DNA of 64,000 nucleotides from Bacteroides faecichinchillae JCM 17102 (lineage in GTDB: Bacteria; Bacteroidota; Bacteroidia; Bacteroidales; Bacteroidaceae), in assembly GCF_000614145.1 (NCBI RefSeq), contig NZ_BAKK01000014.1, positions 43,297 to 107,296 on the forward strand, written 5' to 3'. A program made the translations under genes and the position numbers. This document shows, piece after piece, positions 1 to 9,513 of the stretch (positions are counted from its first letter, which is position 1; each line of letters opens with the position of its first letter). The notes beneath the pieces were generated by a model, which saw only the letters and a list, made by a program, of their open reading frames with translations, was not told the DNA's origin and made no database searches.

Positions 1-42
1 TATATATGAAGAAAAAAGTATGGACTTAAAAACTTTGGAAGT

Positions 43-396
43 ATGGAAAGAGACATGAATTACGATTTGGAACTGGCCAGGTATATCTGGTCAATCCTGA
101 AATCCAATCCCCCGGTCCTTATGTCCTGGGGAGTTGAGATTGAGACTGTAAAAGTAATAACGTGTGGCATTGAATTCAAGGTCAACGGATTCAAGCACAC
201 CGGAAAAGTTCAGATAGTCTTGAATGAAGGTGCGGACCTGTTTGAAGTCTGTCTGATTGGTGAGGATGGAGGAATCAGGGACAAGAGGGAGGACATCTAC
301 CTTGACATGCTTGTTTCCGTGGTGGATGGACTTGTGGAGAAAACCGACGATTATGAAAAGAGGATTGCTGAAACATATAATATTATAAGGTATTAA
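43..396 (+). CDS. Hypothetical protein, 117 aa
   Basis: I do not recognise this protein. It is a short, acidic, soluble-looking polypeptide with no signal peptide or membrane segment. A second ATG four codons in (position 55) is an equally good start. It lies about 150 bases upstream of a serine recombinase on the same strand, in a block of small accessory genes, so it is probably mobile-element cargo. Its function cannot be inferred from the sequence. Confidence 0.5.
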   Translation: MERDMNYDLELARYIWSILKSNPPVLMSWGVEIETVKVITCGIEFKVNGFKHTGKVQIVLNEGADLFEVCLIGEDGGIRDKREDIYLDMLVSVVDGLVEKTDDYEKRIAETYNIIRY

Positions 397-556
397 CAGT
401 TCTCTGAGAAATCGGGAAATGTGACAACGGGCTTTCTGTGAGGGAGTAGATTTTATAGGGACTCGAAATCTCATGGAAAGCCTTTTTTATAAATCAGCTT
501 AAAGGTTATTGAACGGTCGTTTAGTAACCGGGAAGAGCGTTAAATAAGTGTTAATT

Positions 557-1240
557 ATGAAACGGAAAAATTATGTAGCCTATCTACGACAGTCCACGAT
601 GAAACAGGAAATCTCGGGACTTGGCGTGGAGGCACAGAGAGAAATAATACGGAATTACCTGAAGGACAGAAAAACGGTTGCTGAATATATTGAAACAGAG
701 AGCGGCCGTAAATCTGACAGACCTAAACTTGCTGAAGCTTTGGAGTTATGCAGGAAAACAAATTCTGTCCTGATTGTTGCAAAACTGGATAGGCTGAGCA
801 GAAATGTGGCCTTCACCAGCAAACTGTTGGAGAGTGATGTCGAGATCGTATTTTGTGATTTTCCGGAGGCCAATAAACTTGTACTACATATCATCAGTAG
901 TATAGCAGAGTATGAGGCGGGATTGATCAGCCAAAGAACGAAACAATCCCTGAAAGCCAAGAAATCAAGAGGATATAAGCTTGGTAAATCTGAAAACCTA
1001 TTGAACAAACTGAATCAAGCGGTAGAGAACAGCAACAAGACTAATCATCAGAAAGCCCTTGACAATCCCAATAACAAGAGAGCCATAGCATTACTGAAAA
1101 ACTTGGTAAAAGAAGAGCGGAGCTTATCTGAAATGGCGAGAATTCTGAACAGTGAAGGATTTTTAACTTCCAAGGGATGTCAATTCAGAGCATCACAGGT
1201 GAGTATATTATTGAAAAGGTATAACTTAAAAGAGGATTGA
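557..1240 (+). CDS. Small serine recombinase (resolvase/invertase family)
   Basis: This is a site-specific DNA recombinase of the resolvase/invertase class. The N-terminal catalytic domain opens with a Y-V-A-Y-L-R-Q-S motif whose Ser (residue 13 from this start) is the expected nucleophile. Family motifs follow: an AKLDRLSRN block near residue 80 and a SSIAEYEAGLISQRT block near residue 120. The last 50 residues resemble a recombinase helix-turn-helix. At about 227 residues it has the length of small resolvases or invertases, not of large serine integrases. A GTG at 548 would add three residues; I prefer the ATG. The gene is followed four bases later by a 77-codon gene, probably in the same transcript. 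No paired inverted recombination sites were found nearby, so the target is unknown. Confidence 0.85.
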   Translation: MKRKNYVAYLRQSTMKQEISGLGVEAQREIIRNYLKDRKTVAEYIETESGRKSDRPKLAEALELCRKTNSVLIVAKLDRLSRNVAFTSKLLESDVEIVFCDFPEANKLVLHIISSIAEYEAGLISQRTKQSLKAKKSRGYKLGKSENLLNKLNQAVENSNKTNHQKALDNPNNKRAIALLKNLVKEERSLSEMARILNSEGFLTSKGCQFRASQVSILLKRYNLKED

Positions 1241-1244
1241 AACT

Positions 1245-1478
1245 ATGGAACCCAAGTATGTATTGATTCTAGACTTTTGTGTCGGTTGTCTGAATATCAT
1301 AAAGCTGACGGACGAAGAATTAAGGGAATCAGAGGAATATGAGGACTTTGAATCTTTCCTTTCAACCATCGAGGAGAGATACGGATTCAGACTTAACAGT
1401 TGCCAATGGATGGTTACAGAAAATCTGGACATCCATTGCTATCAGAACGGGGAAGAGACAGGCCCCAATCTGTTATAG
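1245..1478 (+). CDS. Small acidic hypothetical protein, 77 aa
   Basis: An unrecognised 77-residue protein rich in Glu and Asp in its middle third, with three Cys spread through the chain and no signal peptide. It begins four bases after the recombinase stop and is followed by a terminator hairpin, so the two form an operon. The tight coupling suggests an accessory role to the recombinase or its element, which is inference from position only. Confidence 0.55.
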   Translation: MEPKYVLILDFCVGCLNIIKLTDEELRESEEYEDFESFLSTIEERYGFRLNSCQWMVTENLDIHCYQNGEETGPNLL

Positions 1479-1491
1479 CCAAATAAGGAAG

Positions 1492-1524
1492 AGAAACTGA
1501 GGTAATGCTTGGTTTCTTTTTTTC
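1492..1524 (+). terminator. Rho-independent terminator after the recombinase operon
   Basis: The stem AGAAAC (1492-1497) pairs with GTTTCT (1512-1517) and runs into a T-rich tract. It lies 14 bases after the 77-codon gene. The stem is modest, so this is a probable rather than certain terminator. Confidence 0.5.
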
Positions 1525-1647
1525 TTTCTTCTGGAGTAGTTGGAAATGATGGTAGTAGAAGAAAAATATAATCAGGTTAAGTTGTTTTTCTATCTGTCAT
1601 CCACCATATTCTTAACCGGATGAATAATATCGGCATGGCTTTATATT

Positions 1648-1672
1648 GTAAGCGACTGCTCAACTACATCTT
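1648..1672 (+). repeat. IS66 terminal inverted repeat, left
   Basis: Starts GTAAGCG and pairs imperfectly with the reverse complement of the right end: the first seven bases, CT at positions 9-10 and TACATCTT at the inner end are shared. Confidence 0.75.
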
Positions 1673-1813
1673 GTGTATTCGATTTTTTATTGAGGTGCAC
1701 TCCATTGTAAGTGCGTCTCGATTTTTTCATATGCCAACTTATCTCAGGGTTGTTATTGAGTGTCAATCTCGCTTTTTCCCGTTTTTTCCTGCATTTTCCC
1801 GGAACTGTCCCGA

Positions 1814-3399
1814 TTATTTTCTCCATACATCCGGTAGCAGTTCCTTCAGGTCTCTGTCTGATTTGGGTGCCAGATAATAGGGGAGTTTACTGATCACATC
1901 ATTCAGCCACTCTCTGGGGTTGACACCACGTTCCTTACATGAGCCAAGCAAGGAGCAGATTATAGCCGTATTCTCAGCAGCTTCGTGATTTCCGCAGAAC
2001 AGCATGTTCTTTCTTGATATGACCAGTGGCCTCAGGGCATTCTCACAGCGGTTGTTGTCTATAAAGATTCTTCCGTCATGGAGATACGGTTTCATTCTTG
2101 GCAGCAGGGAGTAGGCATAGGCTACGGCTTTCCCTATAAGACTTCGTTTTAGAACTTTAGGGTATGTGTTTTTAAGCCAGAGTTCAAAGCTGTCAAGTAT
2201 CGGCTCGGATAGACGTTGACGTAATTCAGCACGTTTTTCATACGGGAGTTCCTGTTTATCCGCCATGTATTCCACATTATACATATCCTGGATAAATTTG
2301 AGTCCCTGCATGGCATATTCCGGATTTTCTTCCTTGCACAGCTCTATATGCCTGCGGATATGTGCGAGACAGCCACACAGGCACACGTCCTCTCTATCCT
2401 CAAAGGCGTCATAAATAGGATGGCCGTCACTTTGGAGATATCCTTTGAAGTTTTTCAAAAGCCTGACCGCAACTTTTTGTGAACGCGATCCGTTGTCGTA
2501 ATGGAAGAAGAGCAGACGCGGCACAGCCGCTCGGACTATCCAGATGTATTCTTTTGCGGCTTTATGCCTCTCATGGTTTATAACCGGAAGCGTGGTCTCG
2601 TCAACCTGGAGGTAATCTGCGGCCAGTACTTTCTTCCTGAGTTCCAGATAAAGTGGTCTGAGAAGTTCGCAGACCGGTCTGAACCAGCCGTCCAATGTGT
2701 TTCTGGACAGTTTCACACCCAGATGTTCCAGCTGTTTCACTTGTCGGTAGAACGGGACATGATATTCGTACTTCTGTAAAAGGACCTCAGCGAGCATGGA
2801 AGCCCCGGGCATGCCTTTATATATGGGCATCAGTGGCATGGGAGCGGTTATTACAGCCTTTTCTCCGTTGTCAACGGCCTCCATTTCATTTTTCAGGGCA
2901 TATGTGGGACGTACCGTGTCTTTCACATAGAGGTAGCCGGGTTTCATCTCAAGGGTCCTGGTATGTTCCTCGCCTATCTTGACGTATCTGCTTAAATCGA
3001 CATTCTCCGGTTCGATGACGACTGTTACAACCGGAAGGTTATTCATGACGACCCGGTTACGGCGTGGCGTTTTATTGGCGGCCCGGGACTTGGGGACGGT
3101 AATCTGTTCAGCCGCCCTGCTCCGGGCCTCTTCGATTTCCGCCTCTATCTGTTCCAGGTCGCCATAGTCAAAAGGGAGCTTCGGGTCTCCGTTATCGACA
3201 GGCTTGCATTTCTCACTCATCTTTCCGAACACCTTCCTCTTCAGCCATGCCAGGGAGCGTTCAGCTCAACTATCGTACCCCGGAGCTCTTCTATGGTCCT
3301 TGCCTGGGCCGAGATGATCTCACTCTGTTTACGGTTGATATCCAGCAGCTGTTCCATTGAGGATTCCACAGCTTGTCCGGTTGCATCTTCTTTTGCCAT
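1814..3399 (-). pseudogene. tnpC: IS66 transposase TnpC, frameshifted
   Basis: TnpC is the DDE transposase of IS66. The downstream frame (1814-3232) covers the zinc-finger-like and catalytic regions and ends in the family's C-terminal domain (NRCENALRPLVISRKN block, then SKLPYYLAP). The missing N-terminus is present in another frame starting at ATG 3399: 47 residues with an SEIISAQARTIEEL coiled stretch, then a premature TGA. Restoring one base near 3256 joins ELN to SLAWLKRKVFG, which is the normal family sequence, and gives about 528 residues, the usual length. The copy is either inactive or carries a sequencing error. Confidence 0.85.
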
Positions 3400-3479
3400 T
3401 CAATATCCTTTTTTGATGATATAAAGATAGCGAAAAGCTATAAGAAAAACAAGCCTTCAAGCTGTTTGTTTACAACTGT

Positions 3480-3851
3480 TTACCAATGCTTTTTCAAATT
3501 GGAAAGCCGTCTTTGCCTGCCTTTGCTGACATCTTCATTGATGCCTTCCACCATAACGACCAGGTCACTCCAGGTCATGGGGTAAGAACGGGTGGCAGGA
3601 TCATAGGCGGGTATCTTGAAGGTGCCTTCTTCAAGCAGTTTCTCGTAAAGGACCAGACCGCCCGGTTCGGCATGGAGCAATTTTATCTTGGTCCGGAAAC
3701 GGTTGTAGAAAATGAATACGTCCCCACTTCTGATGTCGCCTCCCATCCTCTCATGCACAAGGCCGCAAAGAGTGAACATACCTTTCCTCATGTCCGTATA
3801 ACCGGGGCATAGGAAATATCTCATGCTGTCATTTAGGCAGAACATTGGCAT
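3480..3851 (-). CDS. tnpB: IS66 accessory protein TnpB (Orf2)
   Basis: A 123-residue protein of the IS66 Orf2 family, needed for IS66 transposition although its biochemical role is unclear. The diagnostic block is MRKGMFTLCGLV near residue 21, followed by GDVFIFYNR and an LLHAEPGGLVLYEK segment. It is intact. Its start overlaps the end of tnpA by 23 bases, which is the normal coupled arrangement, and tnpC starts about 80 bases downstream. Confidence 0.9.
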   Translation of the reverse strand: MPMFCLNDSMRYFLCPGYTDMRKGMFTLCGLVHERMGGDIRSGDVFIFYNRFRTKIKLLHAEPGGLVLYEKLLEEGTFKIPAYDPATRSYPMTWSDLVVMVEGINEDVSKGRQRRLSNLKKHW

Positions 3852-4262
3852 TATATATTTTAGAGATCAGATTCAGGGCAGCTTCACAGCCGGAAGACCC
3901 TTTAAACTTCAACTTCAATCCGTTGGGTAATTCCAAGGATATTTCAGAGCTGTCCTTTCCTTTCAAGGGAAAGGGGACGCTAGGCTGGGGAGATGGCAGG
4001 GGAGTCTCGTGAGATATACCGGGGGATGGCGTGTCGCCATTGATTACTATGGGGACAAAGCTGTCTTTAACCCCTAAGCGGGAGCTTCTGCCAATAACTC
4101 CCGCTCCGTTATACCGTATTTTTGTTTCCAAAGATAGAATCTACTACGGCTATAACCTTCATTCTCACAAAAATCAGCAATGGACAAACCACTCTGCTGC
4201 TGACGGAAAAGAACGGAGATAAATTTTTCTCTGCTCATCATGTGTTTACGTCGCTGCATCAT
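3829..4262 (-). pseudogene. tnpA: IS66 DNA-binding protein TnpA, frameshifted
   Basis: The first frame (4074-4262) encodes the helix-turn-helix half: REKFISVLFRQQQSG, then SIADFCENEGYSRSRFYLWKQ. The second (to 3829) encodes the C-terminal half with FVPIVING and an ISLELPNGLKLKFKG strand typical of TnpA tails. The two frames overlap between about 4075 and 4130; total length is one base short of a multiple of three, so a single missing base explains the break. I see no canonical X-XXY-YYZ slippery heptamer, so programmed frameshifting is not favoured. Confidence 0.75.
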
Positions 4263-4311
4263 AGGATATTATTTTTTTGTAGCAAAAGTAAGGAGGGAAA
4301 ATGAACTGTAG

Positions 4312-4336
4312 AAGATGTACTTACTTAGGCGCTTAC
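4312..4336 (-). repeat. IS66 terminal inverted repeat, right
   Basis: Read on the minus strand it begins GTAAGCG and ends TACATCTT, matching the left end at 1648-1672 with mismatches in the centre. Confidence 0.75.
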
Positions 4337-4369
4337 CCTAATTTGAGCGTTTACCAAAGTATAATTGAC

Positions 4370-4992
4370 ATGGAAAATAGCAGGGTGGTGATTTATGCCA
4401 GAGTAAGTTCCACTACCGACAGACAATCCACGGAGCGTCAGGTATCGGACTTGAGGATGCTGGCTGAATCGAGAAAATATACGAGGAGAAAATATCAGGA
4501 ACAAAGAAAAATTCAGAAAGAGCAGTTCTTACAGAGTGTCTTGAATACTGTTTCTCCGAGGGTATAGGAACACTACTTATCAGCGAACTCTCCAGACTGA
4601 GTAGAAACGTTGATGAGGTGCTTAAGAATGTGATGCTGTGTAAGGAGAGAGGGCTGAACGTCCATTTCCAGAAAGAGAACCTGAGCATATTCGACTCCAC
4701 GGGTAGGGAGCATCCATTCCTTACTATCTTCATCGCTATTCTCGGTACTGTAGCCGCGATGGAGAGGGAGAATATCAGCTTCCATCTTCAATCGGGTAAA
4801 GCATAATATATAGCTAAGGGAGGCAAGGTAGGCAGAAAAACCGGATATCGTAAACCGGAGGAGGACAAGCGCAAGCAATATGCCAGTGTACTCAGGTTAC
4901 TCGGCAAGGGTTATCCGATGAAGATGATAGCCGGTACCGAGGGAGTGAGTGTAAGTACGGTCCAGAGGTTGAAGAAGGAATTTGGGCTGTAG
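4370..4992 (+). pseudogene. Second serine recombinase, broken by a frameshift and a stop
   Basis: The first frame carries the resolvase N-terminus VVIYARVSSTTDRQSTERQ, with the catalytic Ser in ARVSS. The reading frame is lost near 4480 and resumes with ERAVLTECLEYC, SELSRLSRNVDEVL and an ILGTVAAMEREN block. An in-frame TAA at 4804 follows GKA, after which family sequence continues (GGKVGRKTGYRKP) into a C-terminal HTH ending in STVQRLKKEFGL. At about 207 codons it is a small resolvase/invertase, distinct from the copy at 557-1240. The 4804 stop needs a substitution (CAA or GAA to TAA), so two separate lesions are present. It begins 34 bases beyond the IS66 end. Confidence 0.8.
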
Positions 4993-4996
4993 AGGT

Positions 4997-5038
4997 AAAG
5001 GAGACTGTGACGGCCTCCCTTTAGTTTTTTCTTTTTTT
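4997..5038 (+). terminator. Terminator after the broken recombinase
   Basis: AAAGGAG (4997-5003) pairs, with one bulge, with CTCCCTTT (5015-5022) and is followed by a long T-rich run. It lies five bases after the recombinase stop. The remaining sequence up to 5215 contains no supportable gene. Confidence 0.55.
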
Positions 5039-5215
5039 GCTCTATAAAGAATACCCCGAAAGCTACATAAATGTACATCAAATCAAAAGACGGATAACAA
5101 TCTTTCATTATACCTTCCAAAGTCTAATTCTCTAGAAAACAACAAAGAGGAGCTTCCTAATTCTACGCCTAGACAGAAAGCCCTTCCTGCAATTAAATGA
5201 AATCTAAACAAGCTC

Positions 5216-5944
5216 TTAACGAATTTTATTTTTTATAAAATAAAAAGGAAACAAGAATGTGGCTTTCAAGTAACGTTTCCTTGTATGTTTTTCCTTGTAA
5301 AAACGGTACAAAAATCTAAAATTGAATCTATCCATCCATTGAGGATAATATTGGATACTTTTTATACTCAATTGTGAAAAGAAACCTCCGCATGTAAATC
5401 CAATACCTTGATAACCATTCTCTTTCAACTGCAATAAAAAATGTTCTTGTAAGGGTACTCCCATTCCGGCAATTACATAGTCAGGATTAAGATGGAGAAT
5501 TTTTTTACATTCTTCTTGTATTTCTTCTTTCGACGAAAAATACCCGTCCCTATAGCCTGCTATTCGCATTTTAGGATATTGTTCTAATAAGATGCTCACC
5601 GCTTTCTCTATCTGTTCTTGCTGTGCACCTACCAAATATACAGTTTTTTTCTCAGATAAGATATGTCGAAACAGCAAATCGGCAATAGAGGTCATATCAA
5701 AACTTCGTCGTTTGATTTTTTTATTATATAATAGCCTGATGGCGGTAGCCAGGATAGAGCCATCAACCATTACCGCATCAAAACGGGTGAACAAGCTTTC
5801 ATCCTTTAATGCTGTCAGATAAGAGACAGGATTTAGAAATGTATATATCTTTCCACGACTTACCAACATATCTTCTGTCAACTGTTTATTTGTGAGAAGT
5901 ATTGATTTTATTAATGGGGAATAATTCCTAATTTTTGTCTTCAT
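5216..5944 (-). CDS. WecG/TagA/CpsF-family glycosyltransferase (cluster A)
   Basis: A 242-residue GT26-type transferase, which in related systems adds a HexNAc or similar sugar to a lipid-linked acceptor at the inner face of the inner membrane. Visible family features are the FLNPVSYLTAL start, the MVDGSILATAIRLL block with the conserved Asp, VYLVGAQQEQIEKA, NPDYVIAGMGVPLQEHF, and a C-terminal basic membrane-associating tail. It is the last gene of cluster A, and cluster B contains the equivalent enzyme at 39044-39790. The protein is intact and of normal length. Confidence 0.85.
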   Translation of the reverse strand: MKTKIRNYSPLIKSILLTNKQLTEDMLVSRGKIYTFLNPVSYLTALKDESLFTRFDAVMVDGSILATAIRLLYNKKIKRRSFDMTSIADLLFRHILSEKKTVYLVGAQQEQIEKAVSILLEQYPKMRIAGYRDGYFSSKEEIQEECKKILHLNPDYVIAGMGVPLQEHFLLQLKENGYQGIGFTCGGFFSQLSIKSIQYYPQWMDRFNFRFLYRFYKEKHTRKRYLKATFLFPFYFIKNKIR

Positions 5945-5965
5945 CTTTAACTGTCACAATCTATA

Positions 5966-7036
5966 TCATTTTATTCGTGCATATAAGTATTCTCCATACA
6001 AGAACCAAGATATATTCAAAAAACAATTAGGTAAAAATGTTTCGCATATTCCATAGACCGAATACATAATTAAAATGGCCACTTCTATCATTCTATTGTT
6101 ATCATACATATACTTGATTACAGCCTTATTAACAAATACCCATAAAACAAAAAATAACGCTCCCTCACAAATTAGCATATCGAGATAAGCAGAATCCAAA
6201 ACGTAATAATCATCACTATTACCACTCTCATAGATAGGTTGTCCAAACAATTTTATGTCATATAGGTTTAAAAAATAATTACCTTGATATATTCTGCCTT
6301 GTACCAATTTATCCAACCATATCAGAATGAGACTGTCTCCATATTTAAATGCCGAGAGCCAAGATACTCCTGCGCATATTGCCGGTGATAATATACAACT
6401 GTATCTAACAAATTTCAGACGACTGATATATTCACTTCTCAATATTATAAGCGAAAACACAAGAACCAACATGGATACGAACCCCGTCCTTGCACCTGCA
6501 TATAAATACATCAAATAACTGGAAATCAAAATGCACAATATATGCCGAAAAAAGAGATTGTTTTTTTTAATTAAAAGGTATAGACAAGTTACAGCCGTAA
6601 AAGATACATATAGAATATTACTACGTTTCATTATCGTTCTCCATTCCCCGTTTATGAATCGAATTACTTCTCCTCCATGCCTGCTCAGATAACAAGCAAT
6701 AAATAGAAATATTAATCCAACTATGAAAGATATCTTATAGACATTTCGGTTCATGTCAACGTCTTTCATTAAAATCAACATGGCAACAGAAAACAAGAAA
6801 CCTTGCTTTTCACAAGTAAATACAAGAATTACAGAATAGACCAATAATAAAGCAAATAACCGGGCAAAGTTTTTGCTATATCTCCTTTTTTGTGCGACAA
6901 ATAGTATAAAAAAAACAAAACATATTGCCCCTGCCATCATTAACAACCTACTTTCTGCTGTTATATTAAGCAGTTTAATAGCCAATAGAGGTAAAAAGAA
7001 TGCCAAAAAGCCAATTTCATTTATAGATAACCTCAT
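5966..7036 (-). CDS. wzy: Probable polysaccharide polymerase (Wzy-like), cluster A
   Basis: A polytopic membrane protein of 356 residues with about ten hydrophobic segments. A region with KRSNILYVSF is followed by a YLYAGARTGFVSMLVL helix, the type of R/G-containing segment seen in O-antigen polymerases. Wzy proteins polymerise flipped repeat units on the periplasmic side. No other gene in cluster A could be the polymerase, and a flippase is present at 11155. Assignment rests on topology and context because Wzy sequences are poorly conserved. Confidence 0.7.
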   Translation of the reverse strand: MRLSINEIGFLAFFLPLLAIKLLNITAESRLLMMAGAICFVFFILFVAQKRRYSKNFARLFALLLVYSVILVFTCEKQGFLFSVAMLILMKDVDMNRNVYKISFIVGLIFLFIACYLSRHGGEVIRFINGEWRTIMKRSNILYVSFTAVTCLYLLIKKNNLFFRHILCILISSYLMYLYAGARTGFVSMLVLVFSLIILRSEYISRLKFVRYSCILSPAICAGVSWLSAFKYGDSLILIWLDKLVQGRIYQGNYFLNLYDIKLFGQPIYESGNSDDYYVLDSAYLDMLICEGALFFVLWVFVNKAVIKYMYDNNRMIEVAILIMYSVYGICETFLPNCFLNISWFLYGEYLYARIK

Positions 7037-7131
7037 TTTTTATAAGTCCAAAAACAATTCTTATGACCTTGACACTTTCCATGTGTTTTTACTCAAAGAT
7101 AATATGCCTATTGGAAATCTGAATAAGCCGT

Positions 7132-7847
7132 TTATAAGTTCTCATCATAATGAACTATATCATCCGACATATCCCTCCAAATTCCGGCTTTTATTAATTT
7201 AGCTGGCCTTCCTGCATACAATCCTCTTTCATTATTTGAATAGTCCTTATTTAGAATGGAGCCTAAGGCACAAACGCTATATGATGGGAATTTTGTTCCC
7301 GGAAGTACTACACACTGCGATGATATCCAAGTATTTCCACCGATATCTACCATATCATATCCTTTCCCCTTCCAAGTACCATCTTCGTTTTTTAATCGGT
7401 GCAAATTAGAATCCATTATAGTGACATTCCACCCGAATCTGGTTTTCTCTCCAATGCTTATCCGGTAATGACAGTCTATTTTTAGAGAGGAAGCATTACA
7501 TACATTATCTCCAAATTCCAATATAGCCTTGGGATGTGCTATTTTTATTACAGAGCCCGGACCTACAGTAAATTTTCCATGGAAATTACTGTTCCAGCCT
7601 CGTTCATCCAAACAAATCCATGCCCGTTACTTAGTCCTCCATTGAATAATCCCAAGCGAATCATTCTGAAATAGATTTGCGGAGCATCTATAATAATTTT
7701 TCCTTTCAACGACCAAAAGTGGGGTGAATATAGTATGATGGGCAATTTTATGGCTTGCCTGATAGGCAAGTAATGAAAATTAAAATATAAAGAATATGGT
7801 AAAGACTTTAACATAGACCATATCCTCTTAAATCGGTATAGGGTCAT
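7132..7847 (-). pseudogene. LbH-type acyltransferase, frameshifted
   Basis: An O-acetyltransferase of the left-handed beta-helix (hexapeptide) family, probably decorating the polysaccharide. The first frame gives an N-terminal region ending GFVWMNEAGTVIS; the second gives the hexapeptide coils (GKFTVGPGSVIKI, FGWNVTIMDSNLH, GGNTWISSQCVVLPG) and a GLYAGRPAKLIKAG tail. Adding one T to the TTT run at about 7583-7585 restores a continuous VIFHGKF. Its ATG overlaps the stop of the upstream transferase (ATGA). Corrected length is about 238 residues, normal for the family. Confidence 0.8.
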
Positions 7848-8750
7848 TTCGATGATTTTAAACCATGTTTATAAATCAAGGCTATTGCTTTCCGCTTCCA
7901 TCTTGCAACCAAACGTTTCCATAATGGCCCATATAATCCTCCCCATATTCTATTGAAATACCGATAAAACGACGCCAGTACATAAGCTTTCCGTAAATTC
8001 AAATCTTTAGAATACAGTTGCAGGATCTTGTTTTACGTAAAAATCCTCTACAATTATGGTGGCTTCATATTGATGAACTAGACTATGAATATCTTGTGTT
8101 GCAACAAGCGACATCGTATTATAAGTAATATGATGGTACAAGGGCACATCTATACTGATAATATTTTGAACATGGAATAGGTATTTGATACAGAATACAT
8201 AATCTTCGGCTACGTTGTAGCCTACCGGAAAAAGAATAGAATTCTCAGTTGCAATTGACCGTCGAAAGAAAAATCGCCAAACAGCTCCCCAATTATTACC
8301 TATTACATCTTTTAGACACTCCTTTACCGATTTATATTTATAATGATACACCGTTGCACAACGAGATATACCTTCATAATAGAATCCAAAGGAAACGATG
8401 TCCGCTTTGGAAGAACAAGCCGTTTCGTATAACAACCGTATTGCATCCGGCTCTATCCAATCGTCACTATCTACATACCATATATATTCTCCCTTGGCTT
8501 CTACCAATAAACGATTCCGTGCAATAGAAACACCCGAGTTCTGCTGTGCGGAAATGATTCTTACCTGCTCCCATCTGTCAGGATGTTTTTCCAAGCATTG
8601 ATGTATCAAGGAAACACTTGCATCGGGCGAACAATCATCATAAAAGATAAATTCCACATCATCAAATGCTTGGCTAAATAAAGACTCTACACATTGATTT
8701 ATGAATTTCTCGCATTTATATACAGGAACTAAAATGGAAACTTTAATCAT
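7844..8750 (-). pseudogene. Family 2 glycosyltransferase, frame broken near its C-terminus
   Basis: A GT-A fold transferase with VSILVPVYKCEKF at the N-terminus, FYDDCSPD for nucleotide binding, and an IWYVDSDDWIEP metal-binding DxD segment near residue 90. The frame runs into a stop at 8007, but the adjoining frame continues with LQLYSKDLNLRKAYV and a basic, aromatic tail ending HGLKSSK. Its TGA overlaps the start of the next gene, which supports 7844 as the true end. The break is at the AAAA run near 8031-8034 and is the only one here that looks like an extra base. The start at 8750 gives the usual GT2 beginning; an ATG at 8780 is possible. Confidence 0.75.
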
Positions 8751-8790
8751 ATTATTTATGTACAGATTTGAGAATAGCATGATATGATAT

Positions 8791-9513
8791 TCATTTCTTC
8801 AAGAGAGATTTCAGGAAAGGATACTTTGCCGATAATGGCAACCATAACCATAGTAACATTTTCTTCCATATTGATTGCCAAGTTCCGGCGAAATGGTGAA
8901 TACAATACGTGTTTTGGGTAATTGATATTTTCTTGGTTATATAATTTTTGGGACTAAAATAATCGGGTGGAAGAACACAAACATATTCTTGTGAATTTAC
9001 AAATTCAGATACTTCATGAATAAACTGTAAGGTGTAAAATCTATCAATTACTTTTGTTAAGATGGAAGGAAGTACGGCGGTTTGTTCTGTTCCATTGTCA
9101 CCAATAAAATTGCGGTTATCATAATAACTCAGGCATTTCATTATCCATGGCGTTCCCTTTTCAGCTCCCATAATCGCGGCTTCTATTCCTTGTGGGCTGT
9201 TTTCCTTGCATACAAAATAAGGCAAATACAACAAATCATCAAATGGCTTCACGAGTTCCACATCACAATCAAGATATATCCCCCCTTCTGTAACCAGTGC
9301 ATAGAGCCGAATATAATCGGTTGCAAAAGCATATTTCTTCTGTTCAAAAGCTTGTCTGACCCAAATGCTCTTTTGTAAAGGGAAACGTTCTAAATTCCAC
9401 TCGATGAACTCATAGTCAGGAAGATATTTTCTCCAACTTTCTGTGCAATGCAGGAACTTATCCGGCATGGCATTCTTACTTAACCAACAATAATGAATTT
9501 TTTTTGGAATCAT
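8791..9513 (-). CDS. GT32-type (DXD sugar-binding) glycosyltransferase
   Basis: A 240-residue transferase of the OCH1/capsular synthesis type. It starts IPKKIHYCWLS, has a FATDYIRLYALVTEGGIYLD segment and the catalytic DxD in YLDCDVEL (residues about 96-101), and ends with an HHFAGTW motif common in this family. It would add one sugar to the lipid-linked repeat unit in the cytoplasm. It overlaps the upstream GT2 gene by four bases, so the two are translationally coupled. Confidence 0.88.
   Translation of the reverse strand: MIPKKIHYCWLSKNAMPDKFLHCTESWRKYLPDYEFIEWNLERFPLQKSIWVRQAFEQKKYAFATDYIRLYALVTEGGIYLDCDVELVKPFDDLLYLPYFVCKENSPQGIEAAIMGAEKGTPWIMKCLSYYDNRNFIGDNGTEQTAVLPSILTKVIDRFYTLQFIHEVSEFVNSQEYVCVLPPDYFSPKNYITKKISITQNTYCIHHFAGTWQSIWKKMLLWLWLPLSAKYPFLKSLLKK

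Larger units (their letters stand above)
1648..4336 (-). mobile_element. IS66-family insertion sequence, apparently defective
   Basis: A complete IS66-type arrangement (tnpA, tnpB, tnpC, all leftward) is bounded by matching ends that begin GTAAGCG and share ACATCTT further in. Element length is about 2.7 kb, as expected for the family. Both tnpA and tnpC carry one-base frame breaks; tnpB is intact. The eight bases outside the two ends (TTTATATT and CCTAATTT) do not match, so no 8-bp target duplication is visible. The right end abuts the 5' region of a broken serine recombinase gene. Confidence 0.85.

Noticed and set aside
1620..1877. Plus-strand frame across the IS66 left end
   Set aside because: Shadow of the IS end and the tnpC tail; it shows no coding features.
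4075..4131. Programmed -1 frameshifting in IS66 tnpA
   Set aside because: No canonical slippery heptamer lies in the overlap, and similar one-base losses occur in many unrelated genes here.
4301..4369. ATG at 4301 as start of the second serine recombinase
   Set aside because: It lies inside the IS66 terminal repeat; recombinase similarity begins only after the ATG at 4370.
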